This document shows positions 44,707 to 57,732 of a stretch of DNA of 64,000 nt, piece after piece. The notes beneath the pieces were generated by a model that was given only the letters and a program-made list of their open reading frames with translations, was not told the origin of the DNA and searched no databases. Within the stretch, counting starts at the first letter, position 1, and each line of letters begins with the position of its first letter. The stretch is from Brassica napus (Eukaryota; Streptophyta; Magnoliopsida; Brassicales; Brassicaceae), in assembly GCF_020379485.1 (NCBI RefSeq), contig NC_063452.1, forward strand, positions 33,627,608-33,691,607, read 5' to 3'. Position numbers and translations under genes: made by a program.

Positions 44707-46343
44707 TGTAACGGCCCGGTTCCTGGCCCGTAAAATTTCCCAAAGAATATGGGCTTCTCTACGGCCCATTTGGCAAAAACCTAGGGTTTCCCTTCCCCTT
44801 TCCTATAAAAAGAGATGCAGCCTCCCTTTTTGCCTCATCACAAATCTGAAGCGAAGCTCTGCAGAGAATTCCCGGAGGCTGAAAACCCTAGTCGTCGAGC
44901 TCTCTCCCCTTCTATCCTGCGCCGCCTCTCCCTCTTCTCTCTCTCCCGCGCGTCGCTCTCTCTCTCTCTCCTCGTCGACACCCCCTCTCTCTCCTCGCCG
45001 TCGCACGCTCTCTCTCTCTCTCCCTCTCGCCGGTGCCGTGAAGTGGTGGTGGTGACCAGATCTCAACCTTCTTAAATCCGTGTTTACAGATCCAGATCCA
45101 GATCTAGACTAAGGTGGACTGTCTCGAACCCAACCTTCTTTCATGATTCTGTATACTCCTATATGTTGGAGTTAGGTTTGATTAGACCCTGATTGGGAGT
45201 TAGGTTGATAGGACATGGTATTGCTAGGATGATAGATGAATGGATCATGATGCATAAGAACCCTCATACTGATAAATGGGACTCGATGAACTGAATTGAA
45301 TTGTTGTGGTGATGATTGATTGGTAGTTGATTCTAGTATGTTTGGATGTGTTGTCCCATGTGTTGTTGTGATTGAAGTTAGGATGCTAGAGAGAAATAAA
45401 TGCTAGGACGATAGACGAGTAATGATTATAAAAGTTATTGAAGTAGAACTTGAATGCGATGTGTATTGTGTGTGACACCGATAGCGGGTGGCGTCTAGTG
45501 AATTGAGTCCCAAGTACAAGTATGAATGAAAAAGGAAGGTAAATGAGAATGGGAAGGGATAAGTGAAAATGATAAGGAAGTGAAAGGATAAGTAAAAGTA
45601 TGAGAGAATGATGTTAAGGTTAAGCATGGGTGGGAAAGCATATAGAGGGTCTAAGGAAAGTATGTGGGGTAGTAGTCCACGCTAGGTATCCATAGGAGAT
45701 GTGGCCAATCCACAAGAATATGGAAGCACCCATAGGAGATGTGGCCAATCCACAAGAATATGGGGTAGAAGCCTAGTTGGGGCTACCCACTGTTGAAAAG
45801 GACGAAAAGATGAAAAGGATGTGCATTGTAGGGTTTTTAGCTCATGGTCGGGTAACAGGGAGTTAAAGGTGTCATAGGATCGAGTCGGACTGGTATGATG
45901 AGTCGGTTAAGCCTAGGGTTTGACGTGTGTGGCAATGAGTGAGATCATTGTATTGATTGATCACTAGGTTGTTAGAAATGAATGGAAGTGAATGTGGAAA
46001 ATCAATAGATGACGTTAGGAAATGATAAAATGCATTAACTGATTGTAGTGGCTAGTCAGTCCTAGTTCCCGCATAGAGTAGTATAGAGTGTCATGCGGGC
46101 AGGCTGGGCTAGAACCACTTCACTGAGTAACTTGTTACTCACCCCTCCATTTCCATTTTTCCCTGTGCGCAGGACTGTAAGTAGAAGTATATGGATGTGG
46201 GTGTGACGGTATTTCAAAGAAGGTTATGCGCTCGTCTCTCGGGACCAGTAACGGGACACGTAGGATTGGCTAAATGAGTAGACACGTGTCCATAACGCCC
46301 CTTCGATAACCCCGGTCGGACGCCGGGGGATCGGGCTGTTACA
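44707..46343 (+). repeat. 3' LTR of the gag-only element
   Basis: Collinear with 41440-43088, ending GGGCTGTTACA. The CT microsatellite is shorter than in the 5' LTR, and the 40-bp duplication is at 45690-45763. Confidence 0.9.
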
Positions 46344-46348
46344 TTAGG

Positions 46349-48478
46349 CATACTTCAACACATTTTATTATACTTTTAAACACAAAACATGATTGTATCG
46401 ATAATCTCTAAAAGAAAAGAAAGTTCAAATGCTAAACAAACATACACAAATCAATAACCTCAACATAGAAACCGAAACACAATATGAAAATTTAGGCAAG
46501 AATAATGAAAGATTGCAGAAATAGAAATCATTACTATGACGGAAATCCAAGTGTAATAGTACAAATTTAAAAGGCAAATACAACGCATACGAACCCCCGC
46601 GGGTGAGGCGATCTCTTGTTTACCAAAATGGGCGTTTAACTTAGCAAATCAAAACCTAAAACTTCAAATTCTGAACTAGCTTTAATTTAAATAAGTTAAA
46701 CGCCTAATCAAGAAAATAACATTTCAGCTAAATATTATGTAGTCCCAAAATATTTAAATGAATAGTAAAATCTTCTGATGAAATAACAAGAACTAGACCT
46801 TGAACCGCGCAACCGCGCCGGTGTTTGCTTTCATTTTTATATACTTAAAAAAAATTATACATCATTAACGATAAATATTCTTAACATTAACCATTTTACA
46901 AACGTTTATAGTTTTTTTGAACAAAATAATGTTATAGTCAACATGTATGGTCTTTTTCTTCCTTTACTTCTTCCACCATTTGTGTAGATAATTTCATAAA
47001 TTTTAAAGTCATATATTTGTTTCCTCTTATTCAGTAAAGCTTTGTAGTATATATTTTAAATTATTTTTCACAAACAAAATGTATATCACAAAATAAAGTT
47101 GCACCTACTATTCATAAATTTGGATTGAAGGTAAACTATGCTTGTGTTCAAAAAAAAAAAGTAAACTATGCAGTTATAACAAAAAGTACAATTAATTTTT
47201 TTTAATAAGATATTATGATAATAAATTTCAATTATTCATACTAAAACAGTATAGAGTTGTCATAAATCTTTCTAATTCCAAAATTTTAGCACTCCTTAAA
47301 ATAAATAAAATAAATTTAAAAATTTTAGAATTATAATTTCTATTAAAATAAATTTGTTAAGAAAATTATCATGCATTGTTATTGTTTATTCCTAGAGTTT
47401 GACCTCTGACCATATGAATATTTGTTTTCACTTTAAAAAAATTCTGTACTAAATGGTATAATATATATTTGTAAATTAAAATATATTAATTAATTGTTAG
47501 TATAACATTTTAAAACATAACAATTTTATTTATTACTTTGAATAATTATATTTTTGTTATTTTAATCGTTTATTATCACAGTATTTCATAAATTATTTGT
47601 ATAACTTTTTCATATATATAAGTCCAATTAAATAATTAGACTTATATATATGAAAAACATTATACCAATAATTTATGAATAGATTATTTTATATTTTATT
47701 TATATATTATATAAATTGATTATGAGATGTGGTTTTTACTTATTATTTATTATTAATAAATATCGGAAAATATTTAATACGTTAATACGAAATATATTAG
47801 GAAATCTATTGAAAAATCTATTTTGGTTAAGATACGATTAAAGAAATCTATAATTTAAATTAATAAAAAACAAACATACCTAAATATAGGTTCAATAAAT
47901 ATCTCAAAGGTATGTCATTGTAAATAAGTGGTAAAACTAAGGGGTAATATAATTTTTTACTCCTTTTTTAATAGATTAGATAGTAAAATCGTCTATACTT
48001 GTCAAAGAAAATAACCCAAAAGATTTTGTTTGCCCTTTTCTATTTTCGAATTTCCTATCAACTTTGTAGCCACTGAATACAAAACTCTAATTCTAAAGCC
48101 AGTATGTACGTTGTCCAAAAAAAAAAAAAACAGTATGTACTAGAAACTCAGAAGCCAATCAGGTTAGATCACTGTACACCGTGAGAATATTTGAAACCTT
48201 TAAAATTGTTTACTTGCATTCTAAGTCTTGAAAACAAACAAGTTGGAAAAGGAAACCTGAACTTCAGCTTTTTATGACAATATTTGAAACCTTCTATTTC
48301 AATTCAAGCAAACTGCAATTTCCTGGGTTTAAGACAAAGCAAATGTAGTTCTCTTCTTTTTGCTCTTCAAATCACAAAATCAAAATATTATTTTATTCTA
48401 TTTTTTTTTTAGTATTGCCCTTCTTTCTTGGCTTGGGGTTCAATTGAAACTCACTAAGTTTTTTGTTTGACAGAAAAG
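46349..48478. other. AT-rich intergenic DNA
   Basis: No gene seen on either strand. It contains A- and T-runs, a (GTAAACTATG) repeat pair near 47131 and 47161, and the foldback at 47585-47679. Confidence 0.5.
47585..47679. repeat. 95-bp foldback hairpin
   Basis: Arms of about 39-40 bp (47585-47624 and 47639-47679) are complementary with about three mismatches and a one-base bulge around a 14-base loop that is itself partly palindromic (AATTAAATAATT). It resembles a small MITE or foldback; no target duplication was identified. Confidence 0.65.
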
Positions 48479-48479
48479 C

Positions 48480-48487
48480 ATATATAG
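48480..48487 (+). promoter_or_regulatory. Possible TATA box of the xylanase gene
   Basis: ATATATAG about 130 bp before the ATG at 48616; no other promoter evidence. Confidence 0.3.
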
Positions 48488-48615
48488 CAGAGCAGGTTCC
48501 AGGACTTAACCAAGTACTTACCTCTCCTGTTTCTAAAGATTAAATCTCTGTAGTCTCTGCATTATAAGATCCTTTTTTTTTTTCTTCGGACTTAAACATT
48601 GGATAAAAAACTGTT

Positions 48616-51600
48616 ATGGAGAAGAATACAAAGGTGACGCTTTCCAATGATGCTGAAGATGATAACGTTCATGTAATTAGCTAGTTGATGTTTAGGTTTT
48701 ATTATTTTTATCATAGTTTCTCCAATATGAGTATAACCATTTTCGTATGTACGCTTAGCAGCATCACACTAATAAAGAGCAGGATAGCATAATCCTAAAC
48801 CCTAACTTTGAGGACGGCCTCAAAAATTGGAATGGAAGAGGGTGCAAGGCTGTCTTGCACGAGTCAATGGATGGAGGTAAAATCGTACCGCTCTCTGGAC
48901 ACGTTTTTGCAGCAGCAACCGAACGTAAAGCCGCATGGAACGGGATTCAACAGGAGATTTCAGGAAGATTCCAAAGGAAGCGTGTCTACGAAGTAACATC
49001 AGTCGTCCGAATATTTGGCAACAATGCCACGAGTGCAACTGTACAAGCGACTCTTTGGGTCTTAAACGCAAACCAACGCGAACAATACATAGCCATTGCT
49101 AAGTTGGTTTCTCATCTCCTCTAGTGTTAAAAAGAATCAATATCGTGTTTAAAATCAGTAAACTAATAGGATTCTGCTTTGTCAATGAATCATGTTAGTG
49201 TGCAGGCGGGTAATAATGATTGGGTAGAGTTGAAGGGCAAATTCTTAATACATGGTTCACCATCAAGGGTAATACTATACCTTGAAGGTCCACCTCCAGG
49301 AACCGACATTCTTGTAAACACTTTAGATGTCAAACATGCTCGGCGGAACCGTCCATCTCCTCCACCATTCTACGAGGTCTGTGCCTTAACCATTAACAAT
49401 GCTTTAAAACTTGCGATAGCACGATTCGTGGTCTGGATCGTAAGTCAAATAAATGATGAAATTAGGATGCATTTATACTATGATTGGTCTGGATCAAAAG
49501 CAATATATGCAAGATATTTTGGTTTTGGATACAACAAGTAGTACTTAGGATAATCAAAACGAAACAAGGTTTTTTTTTCTGCAGAAACTCTCACTGCTAA
49601 AAAATAATCAATAAAACGGGGATCATATAATCCCTACAAAATGAGAAAGTGAGAAAATGGAAGTTTGCTTCTACGTCTAAGGAAGGGGAACAAATATTTT
49701 CTTATGCGTAAAATATTAGTCACAGAGAATAATATACTAAAAGTCTACCTATAGTTGATTTGCACTTTAGAACATGATGGTGTTTATTTCTCTTTCCCCA
49801 CTTCACGCTTTTTAACGCACCTAGTCTTCTGGTTATCTATCCATGGAGCCAAGACCAGAGATAGCTTCTTAGAGAACCTGCTTGAAATATTAGTATGATC
49901 AATTTATAGTTGGATTTCTCCACTAACCTGTTTCTATTTGTGGTGTATATATGCCAGAATCCCGGTTTTGGAATCAACATAGTTGAAAACAGTGAAGTAG
50001 GAGATGGGGAAACTCAACCATGGTTCACTCTAGGAAACTGCAAGTTGAGTGTTGGACAAGGCGCTCCTCGCACTTTGCCGCCAATGGCTAGAGAAACACT
50101 TGGTTCTCACAAACCTCTTGGCGGAAGCTACATCCTTGTGACCAATAGATCTCAGACTTGGATGGGTCCGGCTCAAATGATAGCAGATAAAATCAAACTA
50201 TTCTTGACATATCAAATCTCAGCATGGGTGAAGCTTAGCGTGGGAGCTAGTAGTGGTATAAGTCCTCAAAATGTGAACATTGCACTCAGCGTCGACAACC
50301 AATGGGTGAATGGAGGACAAGTCGAGGTTAGCGTTGGTGAAACATGGCATGAACTCGGAGGATCCTTTAGGCTCGAGAAGCAACCCCAAAACGTCATGGT
50401 TTATGTTCAAGGTCCTGCAGCTGGCATCAATCTGATGATTGCGGGACTGCAAATATTTCCTGTGGACCGTCGGGAACGTATCAGATGTCTCAAAAAACAA
50501 GTTGACGAGGTTCAAATTCTCTACAAATTTCATTAGTATATGCGGTTTAATAAGCTTCTGAGTTCAAGAATATTGTTTCATGGTAGGTACGTAAGCGCGA
50601 CATTATCTTGAAATTCTCAGGACTTGATGAATCCTGCGATTTGTTTCCTTACATAGTGAAAGTGAAACAAACGCACAACAGTTTCCCGGTAGGAACGTGC
50701 ATTAATAGAACAGACATAGACAACGAAGACTTTGTTGACTTCTTCACAAAGAACTTTAACTGGGCAGTGTTCGGAAACGAGCTGAAGTGGTACTGGACAG
50801 AGGCCGAACGTGGAAAGCTCAATTACCAAGACGCAGACGATATGTTGGATCTTTGTATCGGCAATAACATTAACGTTAGGGGACACTGCATTTTCTGGGA
50901 AGTTGAGTCCACGGTTCAGCCGTGGGTTCGTCAGCTGAACAAAACAGAGCTCATGAACGCGGTCCAGAAGCGTCTCACAGATATCTTAACCCGATACAAA
51001 GGTAAATTCAAGCACTACGACGTCAACAACGAGATGCTTCATGGTTCTTTCTATCAAGATAGGCTTGGCAAAGGTGTCAGAGCTTTGATGTTCAACATTG
51101 CACACAAGCTTGATCCATCTGCTTTGCTCTTTGTGAATGATTATCATGTCGAGGATGGTGATGACACACGTTCGTCCCCGGAGAAGTATAGCAGACTTAT
51201 TCTTGAATTGGAAGCGCAAGGAGCAGCCATAGGAGGGATTGGGATCCAAGGACACATAGATAGTCCTGTTGGAGCCATTGTTTGCTCTGCTCTTGATAAT
51301 CTCTCTGTTCTTGGCCATCCAATCTGGTTCACAGAGCTTGATGTGTCTTCCAGAAATGAGTTCGTTAGAGGAGAGGATCTTGAAGTCATGTTGTGGGAAG
51401 CATTTGCTCACCCTGCCGTTGAAGGTATAATTTACTTCAATTACCCATTTTTGATTGATTGTTAAAACCATTCCAGTGGGAAATTCTCTGAGATCTTTTA
51501 AGTTTTTGTCACAAAAATACCCAAAAACTAAAATGATCAAAATAACATTTTTTATTTTAAAAATTTTAAATTTTTAAAATTTGAAATTCTATCCCAAAAA

Positions 51601-52522
51601 CTCCACTCTTCTATACCTTAAATTATAAACCCTAAACCCTAAACCCTAAACCCTAAACTTTAAACCTAAACCTTAAACTCCACCCTAAACCCTAATGTCT
51701 AGATTAATTAATCTTAGGGTGTAAATGTATATTTAGATAAAACATTTAAATTTATTTTGGTCATTTTTATTTTTTAAGTCTATATTTGTGACAAAAAGAT
51801 TTTTAGGTCTATCCTAGTAATTTCTCTTTGAGTTATATGAATTAAACATAAGCATATAAATCGTCTTAAATTTTAAATTTATAACTATGGCATCGCAAAA
51901 CAAAATTTTAATTGAAATCTTATGATATTTTGGACATACAAAGTACTTTTTATAGTGCTTGTTTTGTTTGACAAATATTATGTTATTTGATACACTTCAT
52001 AATATTATGAACGAAATCGTTTTTTCCTACTAATTATTTCATCCCATAGCATCCACGAAAATACCCACATTTTGTATATTATATGTAACGTTACAGCTAT
52101 CTAACTTTGTGTTTCTCATCATTTTTTTGTGGATACATGGTATAAAATTTACCTTTGGTTTTTATACTACATATAGCTGGGATTCCTAACAAAATGAACT
52201 TAAACGTGGAGATAAATATTTGCTTATAACAGGAATAATTTTATGGGGATTTTGGGAACTATCTATGAGTAGGGAGAATTCAAATTTAGTGGAGGGAGAA
52301 GGAGAAGTAAACGAAGCCGGTAAAAGATTTTTGGATGTGAAACAAGAATGGTTATCTCATGCCTATGGGATCATCAATAATGAATCAGAGTTCATATTCA
52401 GAGGTTATCATGGGACTTACGCCGTCGAAGTTTGTACTCCGGCTGGGATTGTTCTCAAAACGTTTGTCGTCGAAAAGGGAGAATCTCCACTTTTTCTCTC
52501 GATTGATCTATCATACTTGTGA
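48616..52522 (+). CDS. GH10 endo-1,4-beta-xylanase with two CBM22 domains
   Basis: Six exons give a continuous 751-codon protein: 48616-48672, 48762-49102, 49199-49376, 49958-50509, 50587-51424 and 52233-52522; all introns are GT-AG and phases agree. Exon 2 could start 3 bp earlier at a second CAG. Residues about 30-190 form a first CBM22 (NPNFEDGLKNW...), 193-372 a second (NPGFGIN...) and about 395-690 the GH10 barrel. Catalytic residues are present: acid/base Glu525 in DVNNEML and nucleophile Glu626 in FTELD, about 100 apart as usual for GH10. The predicted product cleaves xylan backbones during cell-wall remodelling. No clear signal peptide is seen. It resembles the Arabidopsis XYN group, probably At4g08160, from memory of size and exon wording. 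It looks intact; intron 5 holds a MITE. Confidence 0.88.
51476..51830. mobile_element. MITE in xylanase intron 5 with telomere-like core
   Basis: Terminal regions are imperfect inverted repeats (AAGTTTTTGTCACAAAAATA at 51500-51519 and TATATTTGTGACAAAAAG at 51780-51797; ends GAAATTCTC and GTAATTTCTC). The centre is AT-rich and carries four tandem CCCTAAA units at 51630-51657 with degenerate ones after. The family and exact ends are uncertain. Confidence 0.55.
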
Positions 52523-53400
52523 TTTGTGTTTCTTTTCTACTGTTTGTCATATATATGGGTGGGGGTTTGTTCTTCGTGAACCATGTAACATATGTTAAAA
52601 AAAAGTTGTTATTGTTTTTGATTATTTGATAATATATGTTAAACAAGTACTGTTACGTTTTGTTTTAGGTCAAATTAGCCAATATTAACTGGGGGCATAA
52701 ATCTAGTTAGGCCTAGTAGAACATAATATGGTTACAAGAACTCTTTGCTGAGATGAAAGTGTGAAAAAGTGACTATTTGGAATGATAATAAATCAGCAAT
52801 ACCACTTAATAAAAATCCAGTTTTCCATGGTCGAATATACATGGAAGATACCATTTTATATGTGAGTGTGTTGAAAATTAACAAATAGAAGTTTAACAGG
52901 TTTTGGAGAGTGAAAAAAAACTGATATTTTGACAAAGTCATTTTGGAGAATCAAGTTTAAAGAAATAATAAATCTTATCGGATTTCAAAATATGAGAGAA
53001 TGTGAATTCAAGATAAATAGGGAGAATGTTGACTTAAATTTGAAGTTATCTAAAATTGAAGTCATAAGTTTTCTAAAAAATGATTATATAGAATATTTAA
53101 GAGTTATCTTAATATATATGTTACCTAATGAGATTATGAATTATCTTTTTTGCCATTGATTGGGAATTATCTAATCTAATATAGGAAATGTCAAGTTGTG
53201 ATTTAATTTATGAGTTTTGATAGATTGAAGTTTTGAGTTATTTTCCTTAAACCAAATAAGAGAAATATTTTTAGTATTTTTTTTCTTTCATTTTAGTTGT
53301 CTTTTTAAATTTGGGTATATTGGCTAAGAAAATATTTAATTTTGTATATTTACTAAATAAAAATATATTTACCAATATTTACTAAGCGTTAGCATATTAC
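52523..53400. other. AT-rich intergenic DNA
   Basis: No gene, RNA or repeat could be supported; the first 100 bp probably include the xylanase 3' untranslated region. Confidence 0.5.
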
Positions 53401-53901
53401 AAAGGATGGCATTTCGGAACAGTGAAGCTTCAGGTTCAGTTTATCTTTACGGTGTCACCTTTTGGTGTGAAAGGATTCTGCGATTGGGTTTATACCCACT
53501 GGGTTCTGCTTCGTCTTGAGTATATTGCTCCTCTCAGTTTCTCGCTAATGCTTGCATCGTCCTCTTCCTTATTCAGACCAAAGACAGACTCATTCTCTGC
53601 CTAGGATGTTTCTGGATCCGGTTCAAGAAAATCAATCCGGTTCCTACAAAATCATTCTCCGATCTAGAATCCGGTTGCTTCCTTCCAATGGTACTTGTTC
53701 AGATTCCCATGTGTAATGAAAAAGGGGTAAGCCAAAAACATTTAATTTTCGTAGAAGAAATCCTTATGGATTTATTTTATTTTATTTTGACAGGTTTATC
53801 AGCAATCGATTGCGGCTGTGCGTAACTTAGACAGGTCAAAAACAAAGATTTTGGTTCAAATTCTTGATGATTCTGAGGATGTTGTATTGGGTTCTAATAT
53901 T
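53401..53901 (+). other. Possible exon fragments of an unidentified gene
   Basis: Less AT-rich than its surroundings. A TTTTGACAG acceptor-like site at about 53792 precedes an open stretch [16 protein letters not shown]...ILDDSEDVVLGS, cut off by the hAT element end. I do not recognise it; it may be an old gene remnant. Confidence 0.35.
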
Positions 53902-56415
53902 TAGGGTAGTACCAGCCCATCAAAATAATTAAAAGCCCTAACCCTAATGTTTTAACTATAAACTATATTGGGCTCATTTAGGGTTGGATTAGAAAATAAA
54001 GGGTTTAAAAAGGGTTGGACCCTATTAGTCATTAGAAATTTTTAAAGCTAAACGACGACGGTTTTTATTTCCATCTCAGCATCTTCTTTGTTCTCATCGC
54101 GGACACTCGAGGAGTCGAGGGTTTCAATCACCACAGATCACCATCGACGTTGACGATTTTGATCTCAGCTCTATTCGTCGATCTCGTCGACGAGGGTTTC
54201 AACATCCCAGCTTCTTTCTTCGATCTCGTTGATGACACCGTGGGATTCAAAATCTCAGCTTGTTTCTTCGATCTCATTGACGACACTCGTGGGTTTCAAC
54301 ATCTCAGCTTCTTTCTTCGATCTCGACACTCGACGGTTTCAACATCTCAGGTTCGATTTGATTCGTCTCTATCTTTTGGCTTTGGATTCGTTTCTGATCA
54401 TTTGGTTTACAAATCATTGAAATCTGATAGCATCTTTGTGTTATGCTTTAACGATTAGTGATGAACTTATGATTGTTTCAAAACCCATTATGTTCTCATG
54501 GAGGAAAGTTTATGATTGATTATCAATGATGGGTTTTATTTTAAGAGGCTGAAGCATTACTAATTTGGACTTTCCCATTGGAGTTGATTGTTTGAAGACT
54601 CATTGATTCGTTTAGATTGTTAATCAATGATGTCTGCTTCTAGGTTTCGTTTAGAATCATAAGCATTACTGATGTGTTTCTTGGAAATTTAGGTAGAAGT
54701 CTAGAATCCATGTAAGTTGTTGGATGGTAAAGCTGAGACTGAGAGCATGTGTTGTCTTGTTTTTGTCTTTAGTAATACTTTCAGCTGGTGAACTAATCTC
54801 GTCTTGTTTTTGTATTCAGTTTCAGCTACTGATACTATGGATCTCCCTTCACTTGAAACAATTGCTGCTATGGAGGCTGAGAATGAGTACATAGAGGTGC
54901 AGATGGAAGGTGAAGAAGAACCTCATGAACAAACATAAAGTGTCACTCAGCCATTTCAACCAGTACGTAAAAAATGTAGGGCTAAATGTTGGGAATATTT
55001 TACACATGTAGGACTAGAGGTTGATGGAAAAGAAAGGGCGAGATGTAATCATTGTGGTTTTGGTAGCAGAAAAAACACATGGAGCATCATCACTAAACGA
55101 CCATTCAAAGACATGCCCTGCTAAGCTTAGGTCTGATGCTCCTAAATATGATCACATAGCTGATAGAGAGAAGATGTCTTAGATAATTATATATCATGAC
55201 TTACCTTTTAAGTATGTTGAATACGAAAAAGTAAGGGAAAGAGATAGATTTCTTACCCCTGATGTTCAGCATATCTGTAGACAAACTGCTGCAGCAGATG
55301 TCTACAAGATATATGAGATAGAAAAAGCTAAGTTGATAGAGGTTTTAGTGAAACACAAGGGTCGATGTGTTTTACAGAAGATTTGTGGACAGCCCGAAGT
55401 GTTGTGATGGGATATATCTAAACTATTAAAACAGAAGTACAAAAAAGAAATAACCCTTCGTTTTCTTCAAAAATTACAACTTATGCCACTGGGATTAAAC
55501 TCAATGTTTTGCTTATTTTTTAAACAGACAAACACGTTTGGTTAATTATTATACCGTCAATGTTTGCTTAATTATTATATCGTGTAATTACAAAACCATT
55601 ACTAACCCACATCCTACCATTTTCCTACATATCATTTGGTACAATAACTAAAACATTGACGTTTTCACTTATTACTAAACCATACAATTATTCTTCATTA
55701 CTAAACTTCTACATTACAAAACAATAAAAAAAATTGCTGCTTACCTACATACCTTTGTATATCATTTATAAAACATCGACCTGTATTATGATACTAAGTT
55801 CGTTCATCGCATCAGATATCCAGTTTTGCGTCTGCAAAATCAAAACGAGTGTATTAGCTATATACAAATATAGTGGAAAAAAAGCTATATACAAATATAT
55901 GTCATAGATTAAGATCATAATTTATATCAATATTATTAGAAATCATGTTATTCAACATCAATAATAACTAAAACAATACTAATTTTTTCATAATATATTT
56001 TTAAATTCAAACTCAAAACAAATCATTTATTATTTTCCTAAAAGAAATTACATTACACAATCTATTCTTATCTTTAAGCAATCATCATAATAAATACAAA
56101 ATCCTTTTTTGGTTTATAATCTTGCAAATCATGTAAAATATTTATTATCTACCTAAAAGATATTACCTTCCACTATCTATTCATATATTTAAGCATTCAT
56201 CTTAACAAATATCATATCAGCCAGCTACCACGAAATCTTTCTTTGCGCTTAATCTTGCGGATCACGTAAAATATCTTAATTTTCTAATTATCTTTTCATT
56301 TATTACGTTAAGTAGCTAACAAACGAATTAAACTTGGAATAAAATCGTATTGGATATTCGCTATTTAATACTAAAAATTCACAACTAACAAAATTTTAGA
56401 TATTAATATGCTATT

Positions 56416-57125
56416 TAGGCCTGGGCGTTCGGATTTTCGGGTCAGGTTTGGGCTGGTTCCTTTCGGATCTGGGTCCTAAACATTTAGGCCCAATAGGTAT
56501 TTAGAAATTTTGGTTCGGGTCGGTTGTTCTTAGGTCCGGATCGGTTCGGGTCAATAATTAAAATACTCATAAAATACTCGTACTTTTTTTGGGTTCATTT
56601 CGGATCCGGATCGGGTTCGGGTATTTAGGATCTGTAAAGGACATGACATATCCAACTCCATAACATTTTTTCGATATTTATCATATATATCTTAAATTTT
56701 TCAAAATAACTTAAAATGAAATTATTAATAATTAAAATAAAACATTTTTAAACTCTAAATTTTACATTTTAAAGCTTCACATTAATTAAAAAATGTTACA
56801 AAATAATAACAAATGTTGTTAACAAAAGATATTTCAACTAAATCATAAAATAATATATATAAAATAGAACACAAAAAATCATAGTTTTGGATATACATGT
56901 TTTTAAGTCGGGTACAAATCGGTTCTTATCGGGTTGAGTCTATTCGGATCGGGTTTTTTCGGGTCCGTGCCTATTTAGGTCGGTTCCCTTTGGTTCCGGT
57001 TCTTTCGGGTAACACAAATTTAGATCCAAAAGGTACTTATGAATTTTCAGTTCGGTTTTTGGTCGGATATTTTTGGATAGGTTCTGGTTCGGGTTTTCGG
57101 GTCCAGGTTAAAATGCCCAGACCTA
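56416..57125. mobile_element. hAT-type MITE inside the Helitron
   Basis: About 710 bp with inverted ends TAGGCCTGGGCGTT and AATGCCCAGACCTA. The 8-bp flanks ATGCTATT and ATGCAATT differ by one base, fitting a hAT target duplication. The interior has repeated TTCGGGTCGG / TTCGGATCGG motifs on both sides. No transposase. Confidence 0.7.
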
Positions 57126-57718
57126 ATGCAATTTACTTTAACCTTTCCTAACTAGCTATATATACCTCTTCTCCAATAACCTAAACACCATATCATTCAA
57201 CGCAAATCCTCCAAAAATGTCAACTATGACTACTTTTCATCCTCTCACAAAACTCATGCTTTATAAAAATAACTGGCGAGTTTAAGTTAAGTGCTTACAT
57301 TCTTAGACGATGAACATCGCTTTTGGAGATACCTTTGAGATGGTTTTTAACAGACTAATGAATAAACCAATATTTCTAAACGTTTATTGTGTTATAAGAG
57401 GTTAATGCTTTAACAATCTAAACTAATATTTCCTCTGTTTTCTTTTGTAGGGAAACAAAATCCAAGCCTGTTGCAAAAGAACACACATGTACCATGTTCA
57501 GCATGCTATACCAATTAGAAAATGGGGAGTAATTGAAAATGTTCAAATGAATGCACCTGGTGGCAGGACAGACGTATTTCTGTTTATTTCTCAGAAAATA
57601 ACATTATATGGGATTTAATTTGTGATTCAGGATACACCAATGTTAGAACTCAATAACATATGAAACAAGTACATGAATGTTTTTACAACAAACAAAACAT
57701 ATAATTACATCAAACATA

Positions 57719-57732
57719 CACCCGCGCGGGTG
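57719..57732 (+). other. Helitron 3' terminal hairpin
   Basis: CACCCGCGCGGGTG, a 14-bp perfect palindrome 12 bases before CTAG. Confidence 0.85.

Larger units (their letters stand above)
41440..46343 (+). mobile_element. Complete gag-only LTR retrotransposon (TR-GAG type), TSD TTAGG
   Basis: A 4904-bp element bounded by LTRs of 1649 and 1637 bp. It is flanked by the perfect 5-bp duplication TTAGG (41435-41439, 46344-46348). The internal part is only 1618 bp: tRNA-iMet primer site, leader, one 354-codon ORF and a polypurine tract. There is no protease, RT, RNase H or integrase, so it must borrow these. LTR ends are near-perfect inverted repeats (TGTAACGGCCCG and CGGGCTGTTACA). By eye the two LTRs differ by about 13 substitutions plus CT-tract length changes, implying a recent insertion. 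It fits the published idea of terminal-repeat elements carrying only GAG; the family itself I do not recognise. Confidence 0.9.

Noticed and set aside
41440..46343. Pathogen-type virus or endogenous pararetrovirus
   Set aside because: Structure (LTRs, iMet primer site, target duplication) is that of an LTR retrotransposon; no coat, movement or pararetroviral RT motifs.
54150..54458. A 102-aa protein with repeated FFDL(V/I)DDT motifs
   Set aside because: The repeats lie in the leader of the hAT element, the frame has no family match, and it may be only a local tandem duplication.
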